Positions 1 to 8,346 are shown, counted from the stretch's first letter. The stretch: 31,701 bases of DNA from JBNLBT01 sp050303435 (GCA_050303435.1 JBNLBT010000029.1:1-31701), one strand, 5' to 3'. Notes: generated by a model from the sequence alone, not told the origin. Numbers and translations: made by a program.

Positions 1-320
1 TCGGCATCCGGATTTTCGCCGCTTTCCCGCATGGCCAAACGCCGTTCAATACCGCTGGCCAAATGGAAATAATGCCCCACTTTATCGGCGGCAATTTTGG
101 CAAACCATTCCTGCGCGCGGGTCAGATCAATCTCCACCTCACCGCTGCCATCAAAAAACATTTTGGCAATGAAATACGCCACATCGGCGTTGCCGTCTTC
201 CACCTGTTGCAACAACAGCGGCGGAATGGTGGTTGTGCCGCCGGGGCTTTGCGCGCCGACCGGCGCGGCCAGGCTCAGCAGCCCGCACAACACCCCGATT
301 ATGACGTTTCTGTGATCCAT
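1..320 (-). CDS. Secreted Sel1-like repeat protein, 3' end outside window
   Basis: The reading frame begins at the ATG read from 320 and runs without a stop off the left edge, giving 106 visible residues. The N-terminus is a signal peptide (basic MDHRN, hydrophobic VIIGVLCGLLSLAAPV, cleavage near GAQ). Residues of about 43-78 look like one Sel1-type helical repeat (GNADVAYFIAKMFFDGSGEV, then DLTRAQEWFAKIAAD), a fold that usually mediates protein contacts. A GAGGAG ribosome binding site lies about 13 nt upstream. The start lies inside the last codons of murD2 (22 nt overlap), so it is probably translated from the same mRNA. A periplasmic role tied to the cell wall would fit, but is inferred from position only. 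The C-terminal part and any further repeats cannot be seen. Confidence 0.72.
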   Translation of the reverse strand, partial: MDHRNVIIGVLCGLLSLAAPVGAQSPGGTTTIPPLLLQQVEDGNADVAYFIAKMFFDGSGEVEIDLTRAQEWFAKIAADKVGHYFHLASGIERRLAMRESGENPDA

Positions 321-1591
321 CGTGTGAACTGTTCTCCTCGTTCGGTGTAATTGGCAAAAGCATCGAAACTGGGGGCGCCGGGCGACAGCAACACCACATC
401 GCCTGGACGGGCCAAACCCTGTGCGCGCCGCACAGCCTGTTTCAATGAACCGTCTAAACATAAGGTAAAGCCAGCGGCTTGATTTTTCAATGCATTGTGT
501 ATTTTTTCTCCGTTTTGACCGCTGCACACAACAGCGCGCACCGCGTGCGATGGCAATTGCCGTGCAAACGCGCGCCAGTCCAGCCCCCGGTCGTGCCCTC
601 CGAGCAACAAAATCACCGCCTGGCCACGAAACGATTCCAGCGCGGCCAGGGTGGCGTGTGGTGTGGAAGCAATCGAGTCACTGACGTAGCGCACTCCATC
701 GCGTTGCGCCACCGTTTGCAGGCGGTGCGGCAACGGCTTGAAACGCCGCAACGCGGCCACTGCATTCGCCCACTCGGGGGTCACTTGTGCCAACGCGGCC
801 AGCACCGCCGCGGCGTTGCGCAGGTTGTGATCGCCCGGCAAGGACCATTCATCGGCGCGCAACAGCACGCGCCCCTGGTGCCGCAACGCGTGTTCGCGCA
901 CGTGCCAGTTTGGCCGGGCACCGAAGGTCACCAGCCGGGGGTGTGCAGAAAACACCTTCTGCAAGCCGTGTTGCACCACCGCGCAGTCGGCCGCGTGCAG
1001 CAATTTAAATTTGTCCTTGCGGTAGCGGCGGTACGACCCGTGCCAGTCCAAGTGTTCTGGAAACACATTCAGCAACACCGCCACATCGGCCTGAATGGCG
1101 CCGTCCCAGGCCTGGTAGCTGGAGGTTTCCAGCACCACGTGACTGTGCGCCGCATCGCGGCAGGACAGCAGCGGATTGCCGATGTTGCCAGCCAGCACCA
1201 CGCGATGCCCCAGAGATTCCAGTGCGGCCGCGAGCATGGACGCTGTGGTGCTCTTGCCTTTGGTGCCGGTGACCGCAATCACGCGCCCGTGGCGGTGATT
1301 GGCAAACCACAGGGCGGCGCTGGAGGTGATGCGTGCGCGGGTGTTGCGCACCGCCGCCTGATACGGGCTGATGCCCGGCGATTTGATCACCACATCAAAG
1401 GCATCCAGGCGTTCAGCGGTGACGGCACCGTGATCGAACTGCACGCCGTCGCGGGCGCCTTCTGAGGCCGGGCACAACACCGTGAACGGCTGCCCTGGCA
1501 ACTGCGCCTGCAACCAGTCGCACACCGCGCGGCCTTCAACGCCGTAACCCCACACCGCGATGCGGGCGCCCTGCAGTTCACTCAAATGCAT
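299..1591 (-). CDS. murD2: UDP-MurNAc-L-alanine:L-glutamate ligase (MurD2-type)
   Basis: A 430-residue Mur ligase. ATP-dependent addition of glutamate to UDP-MurNAc-L-Ala in the cytoplasm is its expected reaction. Visible landmarks are the N-terminal Rossmann-type GYGVEG (15-20), the ATP loop GTKGKSTT (109-116), GNIGNP (135-140), LETSSYQ (154-160), NVFPEHLDWH (175-184), PHRLQ and a C-terminal LLSPGAPSFDAF block. The DSKATN stretch that lies in the D-Glu site of ordinary MurD reads DSIAST here, and the later GG-D-K-G region reads GGHDRG. These changes, and the adjacent murL, argue for the L-Glu-specific MurD2 described in Xanthomonas rather than canonical MurD. The start overlaps the end of murL by 14 nt and its own end overlaps the next gene. 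Family membership is very secure; substrate choice is inferred. Confidence 0.88.
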   Translation of the reverse strand: MHLSELQGARIAVWGYGVEGRAVCDWLQAQLPGQPFTVLCPASEGARDGVQFDHGAVTAERLDAFDVVIKSPGISPYQAAVRNTRARITSSAALWFANHRHGRVIAVTGTKGKSTTASMLAAALESLGHRVVLAGNIGNPLLSCRDAAHSHVVLETSSYQAWDGAIQADVAVLLNVFPEHLDWHGSYRRYRKDKFKLLHAADCAVVQHGLQKVFSAHPRLVTFGARPNWHVREHALRHQGRVLLRADEWSLPGDHNLRNAAAVLAALAQVTPEWANAVAALRRFKPLPHRLQTVAQRDGVRYVSDSIASTPHATLAALESFRGQAVILLLGGHDRGLDWRAFARQLPSHAVRAVVCSGQNGEKIHNALKNQAAGFTLCLDGSLKQAVRRAQGLARPGDVVLLSPGAPSFDAFANYTERGEQFTRWITETS

Positions 1592-2909
1592 GATTGAAGC
1601 GCGCCTCAGATGGAATCAGGTGGTCATCGCTGGCGCAAAGCAGGCGCGCCGTCTCGGCTTCGCTCAGCGGTTTGAAACACCCGCTCAGTTCGGCCACCAG
1701 CGCGTCCTCACGCCACTCGGGCCGGGCCGCCAGCCACTGCAGCGCGGCGCGGCACTCGGCCGCCTCGCCAACGCATTCAAAGGGTTTGTGCTCACGCAAG
1801 CCCAGCAGCGCTGCATAGGCATCGCGCCATTCGGGCCTGTTCAATAAATTGTCACCAAAAATCGACACCAGCGCGGCTTTGGGCACAAACGGCGCCAGCG
1901 TGAGAAACACGAAATGGCATTTCGGGCAGGCACCGCACCAGTGCCCGTCATGGTTGCGGCTGCCTTGCAGGTGGAAATTGCGATTGCAGCTGGAAAAATG
2001 CGCGTGGTAGCGGGTCAGTTCAGCAAAGCGACGCACAATGGCCAGCTCTGTGTACGGGCGCAAGAGGGAAAACACACGCAACTCGGCGGCGATAAAACGC
2101 TGCACCACGCCCTGCATGGCGCGTTCAAACGCCAGCGATTTCGAGTACTGGTGATTGACCTCGCTGCCATCGGGCAGGCGCGCGTTGGCCGCGTTGGCCG
2201 AAGACTCATTGGCGAACACCACCGCGTCGTAATCAAACAACAGGGCCGCGGCCACACCCACACAGGCGTTGATGGCCGTGATTGGCACATGGCCATTGAA
2301 GGCCCCGGTCTGGTTGATTTCATGCAAGGCCTGCGGCAGTTCTCTGCGCACCTGCAACAAGGGCAATCCGGTGCGTTTGGCCACAGCGCGAATGAACGCT
2401 GAATTGCCGAACATGAACAGCGTCTGGTCGGCGCCGTTGCGCTTGAGCTGTTCAATGCACACCAGTGAATCCTTGCCCCCGCCGATGGCCACCAGCGCGC
2501 GGCGTTGCAAGGGCAGTGGCGCTGCATCCGTCCAGTCGGGACCGGCCTCAAATGCCGTCTGCAGCGCGGCCGGCAATCCATTGACGTAGGCCAATTCCGC
2601 CAGCCCCGATCGATAGGTTTCACCCAGCCACGCGGCCACCGGCGGGGGCGGAGCCGGCGCGGTGAATTGAATGTGTCGGGACAACCCGGTTTTGTAGTAG
2701 CTGACGCCGGCCATCCAGTGCAACAGATCAAAGGCGCGGTGAATCGCGCTCTGATGCCGCGCATAGCGCTCGGCATCGATGGACGGGAACAGCACCCGTT
2801 CTGTCAGCCGCGGGTGCCCTGGAATCGCGTAATGCAGCTGCAATTCCGCCGTCAGCGGATCAAATGCCCAGTGCAAAAACGTGAAATGTTCCGCCCGCGT
2901 TGGCTGCAT
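1578..2909 (-). CDS. murL: UDP-MurNAc-L-Ala-L-Glu epimerase MurL
   Basis: A 443-residue protein of the MurL family, which inverts the terminal L-Glu of UDP-MurNAc-L-Ala-L-Glu to D-Glu using ATP, replacing the free glutamate racemase route. Visible features are a PP-loop-like GGGKDS (143-148) after a hydrophobic strand (RALVAI), a central stretch with VVFANESSANAAN (230-242), and a cysteine cluster CGACPKC (325-331) resembling the CxxC..C region of PP-loop ATPases. The start ATG shares one base with the pmbA stop (TGATG), and the end overlaps murD2, so the three genes are translationally coupled. The immediate partner murD2 would supply the L-Glu dipeptide substrate. Identification rests on remembered family features and on the pairing, without a database search. 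Confidence 0.85.
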   Translation of the reverse strand: MQPTRAEHFTFLHWAFDPLTAELQLHYAIPGHPRLTERVLFPSIDAERYARHQSAIHRAFDLLHWMAGVSYYKTGLSRHIQFTAPAPPPPVAAWLGETYRSGLAELAYVNGLPAALQTAFEAGPDWTDAAPLPLQRRALVAIGGGKDSLVCIEQLKRNGADQTLFMFGNSAFIRAVAKRTGLPLLQVRRELPQALHEINQTGAFNGHVPITAINACVGVAAALLFDYDAVVFANESSANAANARLPDGSEVNHQYSKSLAFERAMQGVVQRFIAAELRVFSLLRPYTELAIVRRFAELTRYHAHFSSCNRNFHLQGSRNHDGHWCGACPKCHFVFLTLAPFVPKAALVSIFGDNLLNRPEWRDAYAALLGLREHKPFECVGEAAECRAALQWLAARPEWREDALVAELSGCFKPLSEAETARLLCASDDHLIPSEARFNHAFE

Positions 2910-4213
2910 CAGTCGCCTGCAATGGTCAGTTCATCCAGCAGCCAGGAACCGGTGCGGGTTTTGCTGCGCACGTCGAGGTCGCTGCCCACCGCCTGAACGC
3001 CGGCAAACATGTCGCGCAGATTGCCGGCGATGGTCAGTTCATTGACCGGGTGCGCAATCGCCCCGTTTTCCACCCAGAATCCGCTGGCGCCGCGCGAATA
3101 ATCCCCGGTCACGGTGTTCACGCCCTGCCCCATCAAAGACGTCACCAGCAAGCCCCGGTGCATGGTTTTGATCAAATCGTCGAGCTCACCGGCGCTGCTT
3201 TGTACGGTCAGGTTGTGCGCACCACCGGCGTTGCCGGTGCTTTGCATGCCGAGCCGCCGGGCCGAATACGCCGACAATAAATAGCCGGTCAAAACCCCAT
3301 CGCCCACCAGCTGTCGTGATTGCGTGCGCACCCCATTGGCGTCGAAATTGCGGCTGGCAAAGCCCCCGGCAATGAACGGGTCCTCCGCCAGGTTGAACCA
3401 TTCAGGAAAAATCTGCTGGCCGCGCTGGTCTTTAAGAAAACTGGCTTCCTGATACAAGGCGCTGCCACTGATCGCGGCACACAAGTGGCCCACCAGGGTG
3501 CGCGCCATGGACGGATCAAACAACACCGGGGCGCGAGTCGAGGCGATTTTGCGCGCGCCCAGCATGCGGTCGGTGCGTTCGGCGGCTTCGCGACCGATGC
3601 GCGCCGGGTCCATCAGATCGCGGTGATTGCGCGCCGCGTGCCAGGCAAATTCCCGTTCCATGGCGCCGTCTTTTTTGCCCACGGTCACCACGCTGGCGGA
3701 CACATTGCTGCCTTTCTTTTCGCCAATGAAACCATGGGAATTGGCGTACACCGAATGCACTTCACCAAACTGCACATTGGCCTCGTCCACCACCACGTGC
3801 GGCATCACCTGCGCGCCGGCATCCGCCTGCAGCGCCAGTTCGATCAGATGATCGGAGTCCATGGGGTTGTCGTGCCAGGTGTGCAGATCCCTGAATTCGG
3901 TGGCCATCAGATCCGCGTCCGCCAGGCCCGCGTGTTCATCCGCGGCCGTCAGTTGCGCGATCGCCAGGGCTTTGTCGACGGTCAACTCGATGGCGGAGGC
4001 ATCCAGCACAGCGGTCGATGCCGAGCCTTTGGATTGCCCCTTGTAAACGTTGACCATCAGTGAAACGTCGCGGTTGTTCTCCACCGTTTCCACTTCCGCG
4101 TCGCGGCAACTGACCGACACGCCGCGTCCACTGGAATAAATGATTTCTGCCTGCGTGGCGCCCTTTTTCTTTACTGCGTACAAAACTTTTGTGACAATAT
4201 CGTGCGTATTCAT
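2909..4213 (-). CDS. pmbA: PmbA/TldE subunit of the TldD/TldE metalloprotease
   Basis: A 434-residue protein, close to the usual length of PmbA (about 450). PmbA (TldE) forms a heterodimeric cytoplasmic metalloprotease with TldD that digests unfolded small proteins and matures some modified peptides such as microcins. Typical features seen are the N-terminal EIIYSSGRGVSVSCRD strand region, the central LFDPSMARTLVGHLCAAISG helix, and the C-terminal glycine-rich run from FIAGGFASRNFDANG through GYLLSAYSARRLGMQSTGNA to DYSRGASGFWVENG. TldD is not in the window. The gene is divergent from darP with 28 nt between the starts, the same pairing as in Escherichia coli. The ribosome binding site is weak (ACAGGT very near the ATG). 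Confidence 0.93.
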   Translation of the reverse strand: MNTHDIVTKVLYAVKKKGATQAEIIYSSGRGVSVSCRDAEVETVENNRDVSLMVNVYKGQSKGSASTAVLDASAIELTVDKALAIAQLTAADEHAGLADADLMATEFRDLHTWHDNPMDSDHLIELALQADAGAQVMPHVVVDEANVQFGEVHSVYANSHGFIGEKKGSNVSASVVTVGKKDGAMEREFAWHAARNHRDLMDPARIGREAAERTDRMLGARKIASTRAPVLFDPSMARTLVGHLCAAISGSALYQEASFLKDQRGQQIFPEWFNLAEDPFIAGGFASRNFDANGVRTQSRQLVGDGVLTGYLLSAYSARRLGMQSTGNAGGAHNLTVQSSAGELDDLIKTMHRGLLVTSLMGQGVNTVTGDYSRGASGFWVENGAIAHPVNELTIAGNLRDMFAGVQAVGSDLDVRSKTRTGSWLLDELTIAGD

Positions 4214-4241
4214 ACCTGTATCATTGGTTCCCGGTTCACAG

Positions 4242-4757
4242 ATGAGCGATCAAAACGACACACCCGAAGAAGAATTCATCAGCAAGACCCAGCGCAAAAA
4301 ACACGCGCTTGAGTTGCAGGATCTGGCGCGCGAGCTGGCGGACATGCCGGCCGGCCGGTTGGCGCAACTGGTGCTGCCCGAGGCCCTGCTGAAGGGTTTG
4401 CAGGAGTCCCGGCGCATCACCAGTCATATTGCCAGAAAGCGGCATTTTCAATACCTGGGCAAATTATTGCTTAAATCCGACCACAATGCCATCCTTGAAC
4501 AACTTGAGGCCATGCAAAACCGGGCCGCGGCATTCAATGTGCGCGACGCCTTTTACAACCGCTGGTGCGACGCTTTGATCCAGGACGACGCGGCGCTGGA
4601 CCGCCTGTACAGCAGCCACGAGCCGCGTGAATTGAATGCCCTTCGCGATGTGCTGCGGGTGCTGAAAAAAACACCGGAAAAAACCTCCGCCAGAAAAAAA
4701 CTCTACCAGCAACTGAGAACGCTGGATGCACAAACCCCCTTGCCATTGCTTGACTGA
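4242..4757 (+). CDS. darP: DarP/YjgA, 50S ribosome assembly factor
   Basis: A 171-residue DUF615 protein that associates with late 50S ribosomal precursors and helps shape the peptidyl transferase centre. The start chosen is the ATG at 4242 (MSDQNDTPEEEFISKTQRKK), because the acidic head followed by SKTQRKKHALELQDLA is the standard N-terminus of the family; the frame is open 102 nt further upstream, but that stretch overlaps pmbA and encodes an unlikely hydrophobic leader. Conserved segments include RITSHIARKRHFQYLGKLL and the C-terminal RVLKKTPEKTSARKKLYQ. It is divergent from pmbA and convergent with pdxH, ending 8 nt from the pdxH stop. Only GGTTCACAG precedes the ATG, so no clear ribosome binding site is seen. 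Confidence 0.92.
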   Translation: MSDQNDTPEEEFISKTQRKKHALELQDLARELADMPAGRLAQLVLPEALLKGLQESRRITSHIARKRHFQYLGKLLLKSDHNAILEQLEAMQNRAAAFNVRDAFYNRWCDALIQDDAALDRLYSSHEPRELNALRDVLRVLKKTPEKTSARKKLYQQLRTLDAQTPLPLLD

Positions 4758-4765
4758 ACAAGACC

Positions 4766-5404
4766 TCAGGGCGACAAACGCTGCATGCGCCAGGCGCCGT
4801 CCTGTGCAAGGCGGTATTCAAAACGGTCGTGCAACCGATTGGCCCGGCCTTGCCAGAACTCCATACAATCAGGCAGCAAACGGTAGCCACCCCAGAATGG
4901 CGGCAATGGCACCGGCCCGTCGGCAAATTTTTCTTCCAGACGTTTCATCTTTTCTTGCAATTCTGCGCGTGAGGCGATGGCCTGACTTTGATGCGAGGCC
5001 CAGGCACCCAACTGGCTGCCGCGCGGACGCGAGGCAAAATACGCGCCGGATTGTTCGGCATCGACCCGTTCAATGCGGCCTTCCAGGCGAATCTGCCGTT
5101 CCAGCGAAAGCCATGGAAACAGCAAGGCCGCGCGTGGATTGTGCGCCAGATCATCGCCCTTGCGGCTGCTGTAGTTGGTATAGAACACATAGCCATCGGG
5201 ACCAAATTCCTTCAACAGCACGGTGCGCACCGAAGGCACACCGGCCGCGCTGGTCGTGGCCAGTGACAAGGCGTTGAAATCCGGCACACCGGCCGCCTCA
5301 GCCTGCTGAAACCACAGTTCGAACTGGCGGTGCGGGTCCGCCAACATGGCCTCGGATTGCAGGCCCGAGAGCACGTATTCTCTGCGATAATCTGATAACT
5401 TCAT
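4766..5404 (-). CDS. pdxH: Pyridoxamine 5'-phosphate oxidase PdxH
   Basis: A 212-residue FMN-dependent oxidase that converts pyridoxine or pyridoxamine 5'-phosphate to pyridoxal 5'-phosphate, the last step of vitamin B6 synthesis and salvage. The family signature MEFWQGRANRLHDRF is near the C-terminus, and the FMN-site segments SVRTVLLKEF, YTNYSSRKGDDL and QIRLEGRIERV are in place. Length matches the E. coli enzyme (218). A strong GAGGAG ribosome binding site lies 5 nt before the ATG. The gene lies 62 nt downstream of the ABC exporter genes on the same strand, so some read-through is possible, but the strong site of its own suggests independent translation. Confidence 0.95.
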   Translation of the reverse strand: MKLSDYRREYVLSGLQSEAMLADPHRQFELWFQQAEAAGVPDFNALSLATTSAAGVPSVRTVLLKEFGPDGYVFYTNYSSRKGDDLAHNPRAALLFPWLSLERQIRLEGRIERVDAEQSGAYFASRPRGSQLGAWASHQSQAIASRAELQEKMKRLEEKFADGPVPLPPFWGGYRLLPDCMEFWQGRANRLHDRFEYRLAQDGAWRMQRLSP

Positions 5405-5466
5405 TGCATCTCCTCATCTTCGATCGTGGCCGGGCGGCGCCGGCACAGCACGGAATTCAAAGCCCC

Positions 5467-6639
5467 TCAGTCGCGCCAGCGCCAGCGGTGCCGCCAACCC
5501 AGCCACACGCCGAACAGCGCCACCAGGCCCGGCAGAACAAACAATCCGACGAGGCTGTAGGCAGCCAACCGCTGCTGAGACAGCAGCAATTGATCGGGCG
5601 ACACTGCCTCTTGTATATTGACCCGTTCGTCGTAACCCAAAAGCCAGTCAATCATGCGCATGGCCATGCTTTGATTGCCACCCATCGACAAAAAACGGTT
5701 GGCAATGAAATCCGCATCCCCGGTCAGCAACTGACGGTGTGTGCCCAAGGCTTCCGCGGCTGCCAGTGCACGGCCATCGGCGTCCAGCCACAACGCCTGA
5801 CCGGAGGTCAGAAAAGCCTGACTCTGTGGTGCGTAGACCGACGCGGCGAATTGTTCGGTGATTGGGTGTGCGGCAAAGTCACTGACCACAGCCGCAGATG
5901 CATCAGCGGCATCGGTGGCTTCCAGCGGCACCGCATCGAACATCAATTCCAGCGTCTTTTGCCGACCGGCCAGTTCAGGTTCTGTCAACCACCACAGCGC
6001 AACGCCCCTGGCCATGGCCGCCTGCAACCAAGCGATCTCGGCCTCGGGCAATGTTTCACTCGGTGCCGGCAGTATCAGCAAGCCCACGTTGTCCGGAATC
6101 TGCACCGAATGATTGAGCGTCATGCGCGCGCTCGGATAGCCGGCTTTTTGCAGGCGTTGCAACAGTTTAAACAAGCCGTCATCGGCTTCACTGGTGACCT
6201 CACGGGCCGAGAACCCTTCAAGAAAAACCAACCAGCGATCCGCCCGATCGCGCAGACGATGCAACAAATTGACCAACGACTCCAAACTCAGTTCAGTCAA
6301 ATGCAATTGCGCATCCCCGACCGTCACCACCATCTCACCGCGCACGCCGATGGACAGCGCGCGCGCGCGATCCGGGTGCAGATCCGGGGCGGTGTATTGC
6401 ACGGTCAGCCCATCAAGCAGATCATCCAGTGGCTGCAAAAAGGCCTGCACGCGCTGACCCACCGCGGATCGCCGGTCGGCAAACGCTTCAATGTGCACCG
6501 GCAGATCCCAGGTGCCGAGCGCCTGCCGCACTTGCGCACCCATGTCCGCATCGTGCGCGATCACCGACAGCGACCCCGGCCTCACCGCGTGCAATGTAAA
6601 CAAACCTGCCAACCACAGCAGCACCAGCACTGCTCGCAT
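5467..6639 (-). CDS. GldG-like auxiliary subunit of an ABC exporter
   Basis: A 390-residue protein with a membrane segment at each end (MRAVLVLLWLAGLFTLHAV and LAAYSLVGLFVLPGLVALFG) around a large extracytoplasmic part, the layout of the GldG / ABC_transp_aux family. Family-like segments are LTVQYTAPDLHPDRA, VVTVGDAQLHLTELS with ESLVNLLHRL, WLVFLEGFSARE, and the late QLLTGDADFIANRFLSMGGN and DWLLG stretch. The ATG at 6639 was chosen because it shares a base with the stop of the permease gene (TGATG); a frame open further upstream has no function as a signal sequence. These proteins accompany an ABC-2 permease and ATPase, as in GldFG of gliding bacteria and related copies in non-gliding bacteria. 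The substrate is unknown. Confidence 0.8.
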   Translation of the reverse strand: MRAVLVLLWLAGLFTLHAVRPGSLSVIAHDADMGAQVRQALGTWDLPVHIEAFADRRSAVGQRVQAFLQPLDDLLDGLTVQYTAPDLHPDRARALSIGVRGEMVVTVGDAQLHLTELSLESLVNLLHRLRDRADRWLVFLEGFSAREVTSEADDGLFKLLQRLQKAGYPSARMTLNHSVQIPDNVGLLILPAPSETLPEAEIAWLQAAMARGVALWWLTEPELAGRQKTLELMFDAVPLEATDAADASAAVVSDFAAHPITEQFAASVYAPQSQAFLTSGQALWLDADGRALAAAEALGTHRQLLTGDADFIANRFLSMGGNQSMAMRMIDWLLGYDERVNIQEAVSPDQLLLSQQRLAAYSLVGLFVLPGLVALFGVWLGWRHRWRWRD

Positions 6640-7388
6640 CACAACCGCCCCCGCACGCGTTTCATCTGCAAGCGCGCCGCGGCCAGAAACACTGCAGCCC
6701 CAACGACGAAATACCACAGGGAAGTCCAGGAGAAGCGCCCCAGACTCCACAATTTAAAATGGTGGTACGGCGAGGCCACTTGCATCCAGCTGGTGCCCCA
6801 TTCAGCCGACAACTGATTGCGCCCCAGCATCCACAGACCGATGAACACCACCACATTGAGCAACACCGCAGTGGCCCCGGACTGGCACAGCAACGACAGC
6901 CACAAGCCCAGTGCCACCAACCACAACAACAGCAACACGCAGCCCAGGGACAGCCAGCCCAGCCATGCCAGCGGGAGCTGACCGCCGCCGTCCAGCAAAA
7001 TCATCAGGGTGCTGATAAACAGCGCGCACATCAAGGCACCGATGCACCACGCCGCCGCGGCCTTGTGCCACAGCAGATACCCATCGGAGCGGCCGCTGCA
7101 GAGCAGCAAGGCCAGAGTGCCCTGCTGTTTTTCCTGCGCAAAGGACAGCCCCGTCAGCAAAGCCACCAGCAACAACAGGGCCTGAGCAACCGACAAGGCA
7201 TACGGACTGGCCAGTGCATCCAGTACGGTCGGCGCCTGTGGCAAATCCGCCCATTCGACCTGTTGTTGCAGAAACGCATCCAGCATTTGCCAGAACACCC
7301 AGTTGACGGTGAACAACAACACGGCCAGCATCAACCACACGCCGGGCGTGCGCATGAGCAGTCGAATTTCCTTGCCAAACAGATTCAT
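6639..7388 (-). CDS. ABC-2 type permease, GldF-like
   Basis: A 249-residue integral membrane protein with about six hydrophobic segments (for example VWLMLAVLLFTVNWVFWQML, ALLLLVALLTGLSFA, GALMCALFISTLMILL, CVLLLLWLVALGLWLSLL, AVLLNVVVFIGLWML). The SFAQEKQQGTLALLLCSGRS motif between the second and third segments is typical of ABC-2 permeases of the NosY/GldF type, and the positively charged start MNLFGKEIRLLMRTP fits the cytoplasmic interface helix. It overlaps the ATPase gene by 4 nt (ATGA) and the auxiliary gene by 1 nt, so the three subunits are made in a fixed ratio. Substrate unknown. Confidence 0.87.
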   Translation of the reverse strand: MNLFGKEIRLLMRTPGVWLMLAVLLFTVNWVFWQMLDAFLQQQVEWADLPQAPTVLDALASPYALSVAQALLLLVALLTGLSFAQEKQQGTLALLLCSGRSDGYLLWHKAAAAWCIGALMCALFISTLMILLDGGGQLPLAWLGWLSLGCVLLLLWLVALGLWLSLLCQSGATAVLLNVVVFIGLWMLGRNQLSAEWGTSWMQVASPYHHFKLWSLGRFSWTSLWYFVVGAAVFLAAARLQMKRVRGRL

Positions 7389-8278
7389 GATTGCACCGCG
7401 CGCTGATACACTTCATGCAACCGCCCGGCGCGCGCCGGCTCAACCCCGCACAAGCCGTCATCGGGTGTGCACAGGGCGATCTTGTGGGGCAACTGCGCTT
7501 GCGACGATTGCACCACCAGACTGTGCGAATCCGTGCCGCGGCGAGCGCTCAGCCGTTGACACAATTCGTGCGAAACCGGGCTCAGAAAACGCATCAACCA
7601 GGTGCGATGCTCGCGCGCGCGCCAGTCCACATCGGCCTTGACCTGACCCTGGGAAAACACCAGCACACGATCGGCGATGTCTTCGGTGTCGTGAATCAGA
7701 TGCGACGACATCACAATCATGGTGTCTTTTTTGCATTGCCCCATCAGTGCTTTGAAGGTGGCCACGCTGTCCGGGTCCATGCCGTTCATCGGCTCATCCA
7801 GCAATAGCCAGCGCGGCGATCCCAGCAGCGCCTGCGCCACGCCCAGGCGTTGCCTGAAACCGTAGGAGAGCGCCCCCACCGGCTTGCCCAACACCGCCCC
7901 AAGGTCCATGGACTCTGCCACCGCTGTGACGGCGGCATCCAATGGCTTGCAACGTTTCAAATTGGCCATCAAACGCAACTGCTCGGCCACGGTCAATTGC
8001 GCGTACAGCGGCACCTGTTCAGGCATGTAACCCATGCCTTGCAACAACGCCGGGTGCGCGTGCGGCGACTGCCCGTGACACAGCACGCGGCCTGCAGACG
8101 GGGTGTAGAGGCCGGCAAGCACCTTGATCAGACTGGATTTACCCGAGCCGTTGGCGCCCAGCACGGCCAGCAGACAGGCGCCCTCAATGCAGGCATCAAT
8201 GCCATTCAATACGCGGTGATTGCGGCGACTAAAATGCAGGTTTTCAATGCTCAGTGCAGCGCTGGAATCAGCGACCAT
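7385..8278 (-). CDS. ABC transporter ATP-binding subunit
   Basis: A 297-residue ABC ATPase. Walker A is GANGSGKSS (41-49), the signature is LSYGFRQR (137-144), Walker B is WLLLDEP (157-163), and the switch histidine lies in MSSHLIHD. The ATG at 8278 is preferred over one at 8311, because a consensus -10 box (TATAAT read on the minus strand) overlaps the upstream ATG, which would place it before the transcript start. It is the first gene of the exporter unit ATPase-permease-GldG-like. The last 80 residues after the H-loop are a less conserved tail rich in Ser and Arg. Function as an exporter of a lipid, peptide or envelope component is inferred from the family only. Confidence 0.9.
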   Translation of the reverse strand: MVADSSAALSIENLHFSRRNHRVLNGIDACIEGACLLAVLGANGSGKSSLIKVLAGLYTPSAGRVLCHGQSPHAHPALLQGMGYMPEQVPLYAQLTVAEQLRLMANLKRCKPLDAAVTAVAESMDLGAVLGKPVGALSYGFRQRLGVAQALLGSPRWLLLDEPMNGMDPDSVATFKALMGQCKKDTMIVMSSHLIHDTEDIADRVLVFSQGQVKADVDWRAREHRTWLMRFLSPVSHELCQRLSARRGTDSHSLVVQSSQAQLPHKIALCTPDDGLCGVEPARAGRLHEVYQRAVQS

Positions 8279-8288
8279 GGATAATGCC

Positions 8289-8317
8289 TGGACTCTGGGA
8301 AAAAAATTCATTATAGT
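8289..8317 (+). promoter_or_regulatory. Possible sigma-70 promoter of desA
   Basis: On the plus strand, TGGACT (8289-8294) and TATAGT (8312-8317) are 17 nt apart, with the start expected near 8324, 23 nt before the desA ATG. The -10 box overlaps the -10 box of the divergent ABC promoter, so the two would compete for RNA polymerase. Both hexamers are imperfect. Confidence 0.4.
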
Positions 8318-8338
8318 ATCTGATCAACTCCCAGACAA
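8310..8338 (-). promoter_or_regulatory. Sigma-70 promoter of the ABC exporter genes
   Basis: On the minus strand, TTGTCT (8333-8338) and a perfect TATAAT (8310-8315) are separated by 17 nt. Transcription would start near 8303, about 25 nt before the ATPase ATG at 8278. Confidence 0.65.
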
Positions 8339-8346
8339 ACACAATT

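Noticed and set aside
5404..6816. Long plus-strand open frame opposite the GldG-like gene
   Set aside because: It is rich in His, Gln and Arg with no domain, typical of an antisense shadow of a GC-rich gene.
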